Assembly (NCBI RefSeq): GCF_003609635.1
Contig: NZ_MCIA01000014.1
Location: 1-64,000 of the forward strand
Reading direction: 5' to 3'
Length of the DNA: 64,000 bases
Source: Lacrimispora algidixylanolytica
GTDB taxonomy: Bacteria; Bacillota; Clostridia; Lachnospirales; Lachnospiraceae
Shown: in pieces, positions 8,086 through 18,223 of the stretch
How positions within the stretch are numbered: the stretch's first letter is position 1
Layout of the letters: each line of letters opens with the position of its first letter
The notes under the pieces: generated by a model
Database searches by the model: none
Told to the model about the DNA's origin: nothing
The model's input: only the letters and a program-made list of their open reading frames with translations
Translations under genes and position numbers: made by a program

Positions 8086-10206
8086 TTATTTGCCCTTTTT
8101 ATCTGCAAGAACTTTTTCCTGTACACTCTTTGGAACCGGCTCATATTTCTCAAAGAACATTGAGAAGTTGCCGCGTCCCTGTGTTCTGGAACGTAAGTCT
8201 GTGGAATATCCGAACATCTCAGAAAGTGGTACGAAAGCTTTAACCATCTTTCCACCTCCGATGTCTTCCATACCTTCGATACGGCCACGACGAGAGTTGA
8301 TATCACCGATAACATCACCCATGTAGTCCTCAGGCATAGTTACTTCAACTTTCATGATAGGCTCAAGAAGAATGGATCCACCCTTGTTCATCGCATCCTT
8401 AAATGCCATAGAACCAGCAATGTGGAATGCCATTTCACTAGAATCGACATCATGGTAAGAACCGTCGTATACAGTAGCCTTAACACCAACTACTGGGAAT
8501 CCGCCGAGAATACCAGCCTTCGTTGCTTCTTCAATACCTTGACCGACTGCAGGAACATATTCTTTAGGAATAGATCCTCCGACAACGCTTGACTCGAACT
8601 TGAACAGTTCTTCGCCATTGGCATCCATCGGCTCAAAGCGAACCTTACAGTGTCCGTATTGTCCACGTCCACCAGACTGCTTTGCATACTTGCTGTCAAT
8701 ATCAACGCTTCTAGTGAAGGTTTCCTTGTAAGCAACCTGAGGTGCACCTACGTTTGCTTCTACATTAAACTCACGAAGCAGACGATCTACGATGATCTCA
8801 AGATGAAGCTCACCCATACCGGAAATGATAACCTGTCCAGTTTCCTGGTTGGTCTTTGCACGGAAGGTAGGATCTTCTTCTGCAAGCTTAGCTAACGCCT
8901 CGCCCATCTTGCCCTGACTAGCTTTTGTCTTAGGCTCGATAGCGATATCGATAACTGGCTCTGGGAATTCCATGGATTCAAGAATTACCGGATTTTGTTC
9001 ATCACAGATAGTATCACCTGTTGTTGTTACTTTAAAACCAACAGCAGCGGCGATATCACCGGAGTAAACTTTATCTAACTCAGATCTCTTGTTGGCATGC
9101 ATCTGAAGGATACGGCCTACACGCTCTTTTTTACCTTTTGTTGCATTTAATACATAAGATCCAGCGTTCATGATACCTGAGTAAACGCGGAAGAATGCCA
9201 GCTTACCAACGAATGGGTCCGTCATAATCTTAAATGCAAGAGCGGAAAATGGCTCCTCATCAGAGGAATGTCTCTCGATCTCATTACCGTCTAAATCAAT
9301 ACCCTTAATGGAAGGAATGTCAATTGGAGATGGCATAAATTCAAGAATTGCATCAAGGAGTCTCTGTACGCCTTTGTTTCTGTATGCGCTTCCGCAACAT
9401 ACAGGAATAGCTTTACAATCACAAGTTGCTTTTCTTAATACTTTCTTTAATTCTTCTATAGATGGTTCTTCACCTTCAAGGTAAGCCATCATTAATTCAT
9501 CATCTAACTCACAGATTTTTTCAACTAACTCTGCATGATAAAGCTCTGCATCGTCTTTCATATCCTCTGGGATTTCAACGATGACAATATCATCACCCTT
9601 GTCATCATTGTAGATATAAGCTCTCATCTCGAATAAGTCGACGATTCCTTTGAATTCATCTTCTGCTCCGATAGGAAGCTGAATGCAGATAGCGTTCTTA
9701 CCAAGACGAGTCTTGATCTGCTCTACTGCACCATAGAAATTTGCACCCATGATATCCATCTTGTTGATGAATGCCATACGAGGTACGTTGTATGTGTCAG
9801 CCTGACGCCATACATTTTCGGACTGTGGCTCAACGCCGCCCTTTGCACAGAAAACGCCAACAGCGCCATCAAGTACACGTAAGGAACGTTCAACCTCTAC
9901 GGTAAAGTCAACGTGCCCTGGAGTATCAATGATATTGATACGATGCTCAGGAGCGCCAGCCTTTACTTTATTATCTTCATGCATAGTCCAGTGACATGTG
10001 GTAGCAGCAGAAGTAATTGTAATACCTCTTTCCTGCTCCTGCTCCATCCAGTCCATGGTAGCAGTTCCTTCATGTGTGTCACCGATTTTATAATTCACAC
10101 CAGTGTAATAGAGGATACGCTCTGTCAATGTAGTTTTACCTGCATCAATGTGGGCCATGATACCAATATTTCTGGTTGCTTCCAATGGATATTCTCTTCC
10201 AGCCAA
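8086..10206 (-). CDS. fusA: Translation elongation factor G
   Basis: 706 residues. EF-G is the GTPase that drives translocation and, with RRF, ribosome recycling. The P-loop AHIDAGKT is at residues 18-25, then [13 protein letters not shown] and NKMD. Domains II-V follow in the usual order, with domain IV containing [15 protein letters not shown] and [16 protein letters not shown]. The C-terminus ends with the typical lysine-rich tail. The gap from the rpsG stop is only 16 bases and carries an AGGAGG site, so it is translated from the rpsL-rpsG-fusA transcript. Confidence 0.98.
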   Translation of the reverse strand: MAGREYPLEATRNIGIMAHIDAGKTTLTERILYYTGVNYKIGDTHEGTATMDWMEQEQERGITITSAATTCHWTMHEDNKVKAGAPEHRINIIDTPGHVDFTVEVERSLRVLDGAVGVFCAKGGVEPQSENVWRQADTYNVPRMAFINKMDIMGANFYGAVEQIKTRLGKNAICIQLPIGAEDEFKGIVDLFEMRAYIYNDDKGDDIVIVEIPEDMKDDAELYHAELVEKICELDDELMMAYLEGEEPSIEELKKVLRKATCDCKAIPVCCGSAYRNKGVQRLLDAILEFMPSPIDIPSIKGIDLDGNEIERHSSDEEPFSALAFKIMTDPFVGKLAFFRVYSGIMNAGSYVLNATKGKKERVGRILQMHANKRSELDKVYSGDIAAAVGFKVTTTGDTICDEQNPVILESMEFPEPVIDIAIEPKTKASQGKMGEALAKLAEEDPTFRAKTNQETGQVIISGMGELHLEIIVDRLLREFNVEANVGAPQVAYKETFTRSVDIDSKYAKQSGGRGQYGHCKVRFEPMDANGEELFKFESSVVGGSIPKEYVPAVGQGIEEATKAGILGGFPVVGVKATVYDGSYHDVDSSEMAFHIAGSMAFKDAMNKGGSILLEPIMKVEVTMPEDYMGDVIGDINSRRGRIEGMEDIGGGKMVKAFVPLSEMFGYSTDLRSRTQGRGNFSMFFEKYEPVPKSVQEKVLADKKGK

Positions 10207-10222
10207 AGCTTTTTCCTCCTAA

Positions 10223-10741
<519 letters not shown>

Positions 10742-10870
10742 CTATTCATTAGATCTCAGGTACTCACAAACATTCAAGTTGCGTTCGCGCTCGGTTCCTA
10801 TATATAATCCTGCAACCTACAGGTTCAATATCAAAAGTCCGGCACTAGAAATTCAAATGTGTGGTTCTAA

Positions 10871-11290
10871 TTATTTCTTGTCTTTAGGTCTCTTAGCACC
10901 ATATTTGGAACGAGCCTGTCTTCTGTTAGCTACGCCTGCTGTATCCAGAGTACCTCTAACGATATGATATCTGGTACCTGGTAAATCTTTTACTCTACCG
11001 CCACGAATTAAAACAACGCTATGCTCCTGCAGGTTATGTCCTTCTCCTGGGATGTAGCTTGTTACTTCGATACCGTTAGACAGACGAACTCTAGCGATCT
11101 TTCTAAGAGCTGAGTTAGGCTTTTTAGGGGTAGCAGTCTTAACTGCAGTACAAACGCCTCTCTTCTGTGGAGCGGAAATATTAGTCGCCTTCTTCTGTAA
11201 AGAGTTAAAACCCTTCTGAAGAGCAGGTGCTGTAGATTTCTTTTCGCTTGTCTGTCTTCCCTTTCTTACTAACTGGTTAAATGTGGGCAT
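10871..11290 (-). CDS. rpsL: 30S ribosomal protein S12
   Basis: 139 residues from ATG 11290; AGGAGGTG lies 6-8 bases upstream. A GTG three codons earlier is too close to the Shine-Dalgarno site. [11 protein letters not shown] carries the wild-type, streptomycin-sensitive lysines and the second decoding-site loop reads [14 protein letters not shown]. The insertion [19 protein letters not shown] near residue 22 is the normal longer Gram-positive form. S12 sits at the decoding centre. It is first in the rpsL-rpsG-fusA unit behind a consensus promoter. Confidence 0.97.
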   Translation of the reverse strand: MPTFNQLVRKGRQTSEKKSTAPALQKGFNSLQKKATNISAPQKRGVCTAVKTATPKKPNSALRKIARVRLSNGIEVTSYIPGEGHNLQEHSVVLIRGGRVKDLPGTRYHIVRGTLDTAGVANRRQARSKYGAKRPKDKK

Positions 11291-11381
11291 TCCATTCACC
11301 TCCTGTGATATTGTCTGTGGTTGCTGTAAACTTCAGCTTAATTTACGCACAAAAACATGACGCGTTTATGCACGCCTAATT

Positions 11382-11410
11382 ATTATATACATATAGTTTT
11401 TTTTTGTCAA
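11382..11410 (-). promoter_or_regulatory. Consensus promoter of rpsL-rpsG-fusA
   Basis: Minus-strand TTGACA (11405-11410), 17-base A-rich spacer, TATAAT (11382-11387), about 90 bases upstream of rpsL. It makes the str genes independent of rpoBC. Confidence 0.9.
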
Positions 11411-11440
11411 GTTTTTCTTTTCCGAAGATTTGGACATAAA

Positions 11441-11475
11441 ATGAGGCTTTCGCAAAGGATCTGCGGCAGCCTCAT
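11441..11475 (-). terminator. Terminator of the carbohydrate ABC operon
   Basis: ATGAGGCT (11441-11448) pairs with AGCCTCAT (11468-11475), with an inner TTGCG/CGCAG-like extension. On the minus strand the stem is followed by TTTATG. It lies 20 bases past the solute-binding-protein stop. Confidence 0.75.
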
Positions 11476-11494
11476 GATTATTTTTATTCTGTTT

Positions 11495-12757
11495 TTATTC
11501 TTTTAATTCTTTCAATTTTTCGTTAATCAGACCATCCATTTCTTCTGTATACTGATCTACCGTCATCTTGCCAGCTAAAACTTCTACCAGTTTATCACGA
11601 AGATCACTTTGTACGGCCCCGGTGAGTGCTTGATATCCCCACTCTGCTCCCGGACGGGAAGAAGTAGCTGCAAGCTCTTTTGAAAATATATCAAAAAATT
11701 CTTTGCCATATGCATAGTTTAAGCTTTCATTTCCTTTTACCTGAGATAAGTAGCTGTTCTCTTCACAGTATTTTGCATTATTCTCTGGCTTGGAGATCCA
11801 TTCAATGAACTCAGCCGCTTCTTTTTCCACTCCGGTATTCTGGAACGCTGCCAGATACTTTCCTCCTGGTACAGAAGAGCGTATGGACTCTTTTGGAAGG
11901 TAAGTCACTCCCCATTCAAAGTCAGTGATCTGATCTTTATAATTTGCAATCATCCAGCTTCCTGAAAAATGCATCGCAACCTGTCCAGTCCGAAACAAGT
12001 TGTTTGGATTTTCAGAACCCAGCCAAACAGAAGATGGAATGATGCCATCATCATGAAGACCTTTAAAAAACTCTATGGCATGTTTATTTTCTGGAGTATT
12101 AAAATCACCAGCTGTTAATTCTGGATTTAATAATCCGCCACCTGATTGATATAGAAGCGTTGTAAATCTCTGTGGGGACTTATCATAAACAAGACCGTAT
12201 TTACAACCACCCTTTTCCATTACAGTTTTCATGGCTTCTTTCCATTCATCCCATGTCCATACCTCATCTTCTGACTGAGGTACTTTAACTCCTGCCTTAT
12301 CAAATGCAGTCTTATTATAAATGAGTCCATTAGAAGTCACATCCATTGGAGCCGCCAATACTTTATCATCAAAGACAAACTTCAGCCCTTCTCCAAAACT
12401 GTTTACAAACTCATCTTTATTTGATACGTATTCTCCCAGGTCCAGAAGCTGATTCTGAAATGGTCCTAAATTAGTAAGTCTTGCAATGGCTGGTGTTTCC
12501 TTACCATTGATCATATTTTTGATTTTGCTTTCCAAATCGGAGTATGGAACTTCAATCAAATTAACTTTAATACCTGGATGCTCTTTCATGTATCCATCAG
12601 CAAGCTTCATAAAGGATTCCCCTTCTTTTCCATCGCTGAACCATACTACATCAAGATTCTTTTCTTTACTGTTCGCTTGCTTTCCCCCACCGGAACAACC
12701 CACAAGGGTTGTAAGCGCCAGCATCCCCATAAGTAACCATGATACTGTTTTTTTCAT
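11495..12757 (-). CDS. Carbohydrate ABC transporter solute-binding lipoprotein
   Basis: 420 residues with a lipoprotein signal (LTTLVGC, lipid-modified Cys 21). The body fits extracellular solute-binding family 1: DVVWFSDG at the start of lobe 1, a GLIYNKTAFDKAG hinge region, WTWDEWKEAMKT, FRTGQVAMHFSGSWMIANYKD and AAEFIEWISKPENNAKY. It would capture an oligosaccharide outside the membrane and pass it to the two permeases encoded upstream. It is the last gene of the operon, after a 78-base gap from the AraC gene. The neighbouring GH105-like enzyme suggests a ligand containing an unsaturated uronic acid. Confidence 0.9.
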   Translation of the reverse strand: MKKTVSWLLMGMLALTTLVGCSGGGKQANSKEKNLDVVWFSDGKEGESFMKLADGYMKEHPGIKVNLIEVPYSDLESKIKNMINGKETPAIARLTNLGPFQNQLLDLGEYVSNKDEFVNSFGEGLKFVFDDKVLAAPMDVTSNGLIYNKTAFDKAGVKVPQSEDEVWTWDEWKEAMKTVMEKGGCKYGLVYDKSPQRFTTLLYQSGGGLLNPELTAGDFNTPENKHAIEFFKGLHDDGIIPSSVWLGSENPNNLFRTGQVAMHFSGSWMIANYKDQITDFEWGVTYLPKESIRSSVPGGKYLAAFQNTGVEKEAAEFIEWISKPENNAKYCEENSYLSQVKGNESLNYAYGKEFFDIFSKELAATSSRPGAEWGYQALTGAVQSDLRDKLVEVLAGKMTVDQYTEEMDGLINEKLKELKE

Positions 12758-12835
12758 AAATACCTCTCCTTCTTAAATGGTAATCTCATTTTATCATTTG
12801 CCTCACGTAAAAAATTTCATATTTCAGACAGGAAA

Positions 12836-13759
12836 TCATTCTTTCTTGCTCTTTTTTGACTGGGCATATTTTTTGGGTGTAATCCCGGTCATTTTTTTAA
12901 AAACAGCGATAAAATGGCTGTCACTATTATAGGAAAGTCTTAGCGCCACATCAGTAACAGAATGTCCTTCCTTTAAAAGAGCTTTCGCCGCTATAATCTT
13001 TTGATTGGACACATATTGGGTCAAAGTAAACCCTGTCTCCTTTTTGAAATAGTGGCTTAAATAATACCGGTTCATATAAAACTTCCGGGAAATCTCATGA
13101 AGATCCAGCCGCTCTTCTACGTGAGACGCAATGTACTTTTTAAGCTGCTCAATTCTTTCCCGGTAGAGAACCGGGTCTTTAAACTCCTGGGTTTCACATT
13201 TGGCCTCATAGTCCAGAAGTGTTTTGCTTTTTTCCTTTTCCATAAAGAACTGGTACATCTCGTTGACAGAGACGATAAGCTCCAAAATGGAAAGTTTGAT
13301 TCTTACACTAGTCTCAATGCTGCCCTTGTTTTCTGAATGAATGTTTTGTTCAATTTTTTCAAACAGCTTTTCCACCTTTTCAAAGTTAGTTCCACCTAAG
13401 TGAAGGCGATGAAGAAATGGGTCCGGGCGCTTTTCAAAAAACATGGTGAAATCATAATGGAAGGCTTCCTCCAAATGCAAAAGGAGCTCTGGCTCAAACA
13501 TGAGAACATACCGGTGATATGTTTTATCTGCACCCCCGCTGGTGCGGTGATATTCCTTGTTATTAATCAGGAATAGATCTCCTGACTTGGCGTGATAGGT
13601 GCGATTGCCGATCTCCATGAGCGCTCCATCTGTGAGAAATAAAATGATCTCATACTGGTTGTGAAAATGGAAGCCCTGCATGGCCCAGTTCTCCGAGCCG
13701 CCATGGAAATAATAAAGTGATTCAAATTCTTCAAAAAATACTCTTTCTTTCATCTTCAC
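12836..13759 (-). CDS. AraC-family transcriptional regulator with N-terminal cupin
   Basis: 307 residues from a GTG at 13759 (AAAGGA 6 bases upstream; an ATG two codons later is the alternative). The N-terminal cupin-like sensor (FHFHNQYEIILFLTDG, SGDLFLINNKEYHRT) should bind a sugar. The C-terminal double helix-turn-helix (DLHEISRKFYMNRYYLSHYFKKETG, then SVTDVALRLSYNSDSHFIAVFKKMTGITPKKY) binds DNA. It lies inside the operon, 12 bases after the GH105-like gene, and probably activates the operon promoter, whose -35 element is weak. Confidence 0.9.
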   Translation of the reverse strand: MKMKERVFFEEFESLYYFHGGSENWAMQGFHFHNQYEIILFLTDGALMEIGNRTYHAKSGDLFLINNKEYHRTSGGADKTYHRYVLMFEPELLLHLEEAFHYDFTMFFEKRPDPFLHRLHLGGTNFEKVEKLFEKIEQNIHSENKGSIETSVRIKLSILELIVSVNEMYQFFMEKEKSKTLLDYEAKCETQEFKDPVLYRERIEQLKKYIASHVEERLDLHEISRKFYMNRYYLSHYFKKETGFTLTQYVSNQKIIAAKALLKEGHSVTDVALRLSYNSDSHFIAVFKKMTGITPKKYAQSKKSKKE

Positions 13760-13771
13760 AACCAGTCCTTT

Positions 13772-14869
13772 CTAATGCCAATAAGGAAGCATTGCTTCTT
13801 GAAGTACCAAAATCATAAGTGCCTGTCCGTAAGTCATCGGACAGCACGGAATTGTCTTGTAAAATTCTCCATCTAATCCAATGGGAGTGCCGTAAGAAAC
13901 ATTGTTAACGGTTCCATCTTCTTCAATATAATCCATAAGGTGATTCATACCACGTTCAATCAGTCCCTGGTAATCTTCCTTATTTAGTATACCAAGACGC
14001 ACGCCCTTCATAATACCATATAAAAATGCTGCGCTACAGGATAATTCTAAATAGGAAGAATCATCGTTTATAATGGTATGCCATAAACCGCTTTCTGGGT
14101 CTGCATATTGTTTCAGCGCTGCTACCTGATTTTCATATACACTTAGGAAATACCGCTTTATGCCTTCATCTAGAGTAATGTCCTCTAGAAGCTCCATAAT
14201 CACAATGGTATACCAGCAGTTTCCTCTTCCCCACAAAACTTTACCGTAGTTGTCGTTTCGTTTAAAGTTAAAGCCATGGTAGAACAGCCCTTCTTCTTTG
14301 TCAAGCAAGTACTTGATGTGATTGAGAATCTGGTAATTGGCTTCGTCTAAGTAATCCTTTCTACCTAAAATCTTACCAGCTCTTGTTAGAAATAAAACTG
14401 TCATAAAGAGGGTATCTATGAGTATCTCATCATCGTTGGCACTTCCTGTGATCATATGCTGAAAGCATCCGTCCCCAGTACGAATCAGCTTTTTATCCTC
14501 CATAATCCAGTCTGACCATTCTTTGATGAATTCCAAATATTCCGGCTTTTTTGTTATCTCGTATAGATAAGTGAGCGTCAGCATGGGTGATGTGGTATTA
14601 ACATTCTTCTCTAAGATGCCTTCTTTGATTCGATGATCGAACCAATCCTCTATGAAATCCAAAATTTCTTTCTTCTGGCTAACTTCATAATATTTATAAA
14701 GTCCAAAGATTCCAACTCCTTGAGGCCATTCCCAGCAGTTAAAATCAATCAGGCTAATGGGATATATTTCCTTCATTCCGTTACTTTTAAGAGCCATCAT
14801 CTTTTCTGATACCAGGTTCAGTTTTTCCTCCATGGTGTTTGTGTCAATCAATTTTCTGTCTCCTTCCAT
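13772..14869 (-). CDS. GH105/GH88-like unsaturated glucuronyl/rhamnogalacturonyl hydrolase
   Basis: 365 residues, no signal peptide, so cytoplasmic. It has an (alpha/alpha) barrel pattern with CWEWPQGVGIFGLYKYYE near residue 45, ILIDTLFM with Asp 152 at the position of the YteR catalytic aspartate, and WGRGNCWYTI near 220. GH105 enzymes hydrate the double bond of unsaturated uronic acids left by polysaccharide lyases, releasing the reducing-end sugar. The start is uncertain. ATG 14869 has GAAGGA upstream, while a TTG at 14851 overlaps the TGA stop of the preceding gene and follows AAGGAG by 8 bases. Either way it is translationally coupled to the 841-residue protein. Confidence 0.85.
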   Translation of the reverse strand: MEGDRKLIDTNTMEEKLNLVSEKMMALKSNGMKEIYPISLIDFNCWEWPQGVGIFGLYKYYEVSQKKEILDFIEDWFDHRIKEGILEKNVNTTSPMLTLTYLYEITKKPEYLEFIKEWSDWIMEDKKLIRTGDGCFQHMITGSANDDEILIDTLFMTVLFLTRAGKILGRKDYLDEANYQILNHIKYLLDKEEGLFYHGFNFKRNDNYGKVLWGRGNCWYTIVIMELLEDITLDEGIKRYFLSVYENQVAALKQYADPESGLWHTIINDDSSYLELSCSAAFLYGIMKGVRLGILNKEDYQGLIERGMNHLMDYIEEDGTVNNVSYGTPIGLDGEFYKTIPCCPMTYGQALMILVLQEAMLPYWH

Positions 14870-17373
14870 GTGATTTTTCCTTCTACGGTTTCTGGATACT
14901 GATATACAGACGCTCCATCAACCTTTAATACGTTTTCTGCATCGAGATCATATTCCCTTCCATTTTCATCTCTAACCAGAGTCCGTTCTCCATCTAGGGT
15001 AATCTCAATCTTTTTAAACTCATGCAATACATCTTCCAGGCTACCGCACTCTTTGATACTTCCTACTCGAACGACCCAGACATTGTCTCTTCCCTGACTG
15101 ATGAATTCCCTAAACTGGTTTGGTCCCTGTTCTTGTATGGTGAGTCCACAAAGGGCTTTCACTGCCACATAAGCACCATCTTTTTCCAATACCAAAACTC
15201 CTTCTTCCCCTTGATAGCGGGAAAATGCAGAAATTGGTATATAAGCATGTGTGTAGCCAATCCGCTCCTCTTCTCCAATATGAAATCTTAAAATTGCAGT
15301 ATTCTCATACTGGACTGCCAGAGGAAGAACGCCATTACCTGCCCAGAAGTTTGGTCTTCCGCTTCCATATGGAAAGGATTCTCCCGGATGATTGATGAAC
15401 AGCTGAGCCGTCTCATCTATGGTTGCCTGTAAAATGTGTTCCTGATATCCCTTTTGAAATGGCTTAAAACCAATTGCTGTGGATAGAAGAGCTTTGCTGT
15501 TCTTATAGAGATAGAGATTGGCGTGGTTTTCAAATCCCTGGGTATTTTGAAAGATCATCTCATCTCCATCCTTAAGAGATACCAATTTCTCATATTCCTT
15601 TGGTGGCTGATAATCTCCTAGCACCAAAGGCAGGTATCCGATGCAGGCTCTATTTAAATAACCTGCATTGTATGCAACATAGAGTAAGGAAGTGGTGCCT
15701 GCATTGTAATTGCCTTTCATTTCCTTTTCGTAGCTGCGACCAAAGCTGGTCATAACTGCTCCTTTATGAGCATTAACTGCCAAGGAATAAAAGATCATAT
15801 CCAAAGCCTTTTTTGCTTTCGCATGGAGTGGATTATCCACATCTGTCAAATTATATAGGGTACCAATCCCCAAAACATCTACCGGTATATAGGCGTTTGA
15901 ATTCCATTCTGTAATAAATTCCCGAAAGAATTCATCAAACCAATGGTGAAGCAGTTCTTCTCCTCTTGCTTTCACCTCGGTTCCTAACTTACCACTGTTT
16001 GTGAAGATCTGATCTGGAAGGTAAGTTCCAGAGAGGTACTGACAGCAGTGAAACAAGAGCGCATGATTTTCACTAAAAAACCACATCACATCGTCACCTG
16101 GCTCATCAATCCAGTAACGGTAATTTAACATGGCCTCTTCTATTGCCCCCTTTAAGGTTTCGGAGATTCGGCTGTTAAAGGTCCGGTAAATATAGATCAT
16201 AATGATGAAATGAAAATCAGAACAATCTTTTCTGTTTCTGACTCCTTCTAGTTCCTCTAATATGATATCCTCTGCACGCTGATATTCTCGTTCCCGTTGA
16301 AACAGGGCAGCTGCCTTATACGCATTTTCTGGGGCGAACCGGATTACTGCATCCAGCGCTAGCTTTTTACGGACATTGCTATCATCATTGTCGCTTAATA
16401 AGAATTCCCTTCTTACAAGCTGATTTCCAATCTTTCGTTTTATGATGATTCCCTTATATTCAAGCACCACCGTAAAATAGTAATACCCCGGAGATATCTC
16501 ATCAGTATGGAATAGGGGGAGTCCCTTCTGTCCTGGTTCCATGGTGTATTTTCTGACTTTTATAAGTTTCCAGGATTGTTCCATCTTTTCTATAAATTCT
16601 CCTGGAGTTATCACGACCTCAAGATTGAGAGTCGTATCCAGAGGGTTGTTTAGATTCATTCTTATGTCTTCACTGAAATAAGCTTCTTTATCAAAGCACA
16701 TTCCATTTAACATCAACTCCATTTGAGTTAAGATGTCTTCCTCTACGTCTTCTTTTACAGGAATAAGAATTTTTAAATCAGCATCTCCCAGACGCTTCAT
16801 CCGAAAATAATAATCGGTATCTCGTTCTGCCAGATCATCTAAGCAAACTACCACATGATTTTTGCCTTCTTGAAGTGGAATGGATACTACTGTTTTCTTG
16901 ACCAGATTTCTCGTAAATGGTGTAAAGTCTGTGATCAACTGATCATTGACCCAAAGAGTTAAGCCTCCGCATGTTTCAAGCTCAAAATCAACACAATCAT
17001 TTTCCTCGGAAAGGAGTATGGTATAGCCATACATTCTTAAATAAGTAGGCTGATAATAAAAACCTGACCCATCCACGCCTGGATTCCCAAAAGGGAAATA
17101 TTGTTTTACTTGCTTTTCCTCATCAAAGAATGTCAGCATATCCCCATTGGTAATATGGCTAAAATCTGGACAACCAGGTATTTCGCCTTTCCGCTCTTTA
17201 ATGAACTCTTTCCTACAGGGATTTTCATGAATGGCAAATCCCTTCTTCAGCCATTCATTCACTCTGCCGTTTAATGTAGACCTGGTGAATTTTCGGATTT
17301 GAGTATGTACCTCGCTCATAAGAAAGCGATTGACAAATCCTTCCGCGAACAGCGGATACTCCAAGTATTTCAT
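14848..17373 (-). CDS. Uncharacterised 841-residue protein of a carbohydrate operon
   Basis: I do not recognise a named family. The protein has no signal peptide or membrane segment. Residues about 100-210 look like a carbohydrate-binding or jelly-roll beta domain (ETCGGLTLWVNDQLITDF, GKNHVVVCLDDLAERDTDYYF). The middle (about 350-620) is helix-rich with aromatic motifs resembling an (alpha/alpha) toroid: DDVMWFFSENHALLFHCCQYLSG, ITEWNSNAYIPVDVLGIGTLY, GAVMTSFGRSYEKEMKGNY. The last 200 residues are beta-rich. That architecture recalls heparinase- or lyase-like enzymes, with SENHALLFH and SFGRSYEKE as candidate active-site segments. AGGAGG precedes the ATG by 8 bases, the permease stop is 16 bases upstream, and the GH105-like gene overlaps its end. 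An intracellular lyase or glycosidase acting just before the GH105-like step is my inference. Confidence 0.7.
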   Translation of the reverse strand: MKYLEYPLFAEGFVNRFLMSEVHTQIRKFTRSTLNGRVNEWLKKGFAIHENPCRKEFIKERKGEIPGCPDFSHITNGDMLTFFDEEKQVKQYFPFGNPGVDGSGFYYQPTYLRMYGYTILLSEENDCVDFELETCGGLTLWVNDQLITDFTPFTRNLVKKTVVSIPLQEGKNHVVVCLDDLAERDTDYYFRMKRLGDADLKILIPVKEDVEEDILTQMELMLNGMCFDKEAYFSEDIRMNLNNPLDTTLNLEVVITPGEFIEKMEQSWKLIKVRKYTMEPGQKGLPLFHTDEISPGYYYFTVVLEYKGIIIKRKIGNQLVRREFLLSDNDDSNVRKKLALDAVIRFAPENAYKAAALFQREREYQRAEDIILEELEGVRNRKDCSDFHFIIMIYIYRTFNSRISETLKGAIEEAMLNYRYWIDEPGDDVMWFFSENHALLFHCCQYLSGTYLPDQIFTNSGKLGTEVKARGEELLHHWFDEFFREFITEWNSNAYIPVDVLGIGTLYNLTDVDNPLHAKAKKALDMIFYSLAVNAHKGAVMTSFGRSYEKEMKGNYNAGTTSLLYVAYNAGYLNRACIGYLPLVLGDYQPPKEYEKLVSLKDGDEMIFQNTQGFENHANLYLYKNSKALLSTAIGFKPFQKGYQEHILQATIDETAQLFINHPGESFPYGSGRPNFWAGNGVLPLAVQYENTAILRFHIGEEERIGYTHAYIPISAFSRYQGEEGVLVLEKDGAYVAVKALCGLTIQEQGPNQFREFISQGRDNVWVVRVGSIKECGSLEDVLHEFKKIEITLDGERTLVRDENGREYDLDAENVLKVDGASVYQYPETVEGKITWKETEN

Positions 17374-17389
17374 GTTTTTTTCCTCCTGT

Positions 17390-18223
17390 TTACTCTTTCA
17401 CTCCCCCGGCTGTCATTCCACCGATGATATAACTTTGCAGTGTCACAAACACGATGATAACCGGAATCATGGAAATGACTGACATCGCCAAAAGACTGTT
17501 CCAATCCACGGAGTATTCACCAGAATAGTTTGCAAGTGCAAGCTGAATGGTATAACGTTCCTTGCTATTAATTACAAGCTTTGGCCAGAGATAATCATTC
17601 CATCTCCACATAAAGGAGAAAATGCATAAGACAGAGATTACCGGTTTGGCAAGCGGTAGCATGATCCGCATTAAGATGCTAGCTTCCGATGCTCCATCAA
17701 TTCTGGCCGCCTCCATATAAGCATCTGGGATTCCCACGTAATACTGCCTGACCAAAAAGACCGCTGTTGGCGATGCTACCGCAGGAATAATCAGTCCCCA
17801 TAAGCTGTTATAAAGATTCGTCGCTACGATCACCTTAAATATAGGGATCATTATAACTTCCAAAGGAATCATCAAAGTGGCAAGTACGATGCCAAAGATA
17901 ATCTTATCTCCTTTAAACCGGTACTTTGCAAAGGCATAACCAGACATCACATTTACCACTACAGTTAAAAAGGTGGCCACCACACTGGTAAATACTGTGT
18001 TGAAAAAGTAGATACCAAAATGTCCTTCCTCTAGTGCCTTTTTATAGTTATAAAGAGATGGATTCTTTCCAATGAGACTGGGAGGCCAAGAGAATAATTC
18101 TCCTGTGCTTTTAAACGAGGAACCGATGACCCAAAGAATTGGTGTCAGGAATAAAAAGGTCAGTAGCAGTAAAAGCACCCATGTTCCTGCGGCAAATAAA
18201 TATTTCTTACTATTAGTCTGCAT
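17390..18223 (-). CDS. Carbohydrate ABC transporter permease, MalG/AraQ type
   Basis: 277 residues from ATG 18223, which follows GGGAGG. The frame remains open to 18283 within the previous gene and is not used. It has six predicted transmembrane helices, the first being WVLLLLLTFLFLTPILWVIG. The EAA loop that docks to the ATPase reads EAARIDGASEASILMRIMLPLAKP. It ends with SYIIGGMTAGGVKE, typical of this subfamily. The start overlaps the end of the upstream permease by 11 bases. No ATP-binding subunit is encoded in the operon, so a shared MsiK-type ATPase elsewhere is expected. Confidence 0.93.
   Translation of the reverse strand: MQTNSKKYLFAAGTWVLLLLLTFLFLTPILWVIGSSFKSTGELFSWPPSLIGKNPSLYNYKKALEEGHFGIYFFNTVFTSVVATFLTVVVNVMSGYAFAKYRFKGDKIIFGIVLATLMIPLEVIMIPIFKVIVATNLYNSLWGLIIPAVASPTAVFLVRQYYVGIPDAYMEAARIDGASEASILMRIMLPLAKPVISVLCIFSFMWRWNDYLWPKLVINSKERYTIQLALANYSGEYSVDWNSLLAMSVISMIPVIIVFVTLQSYIIGGMTAGGVKE

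Noticed and set aside
8079-8318. Minus-strand 79-codon frame within the 3' end of fusA
   Set aside because: It is in an alternative frame of EF-G with no ribosome-binding site and no known family.
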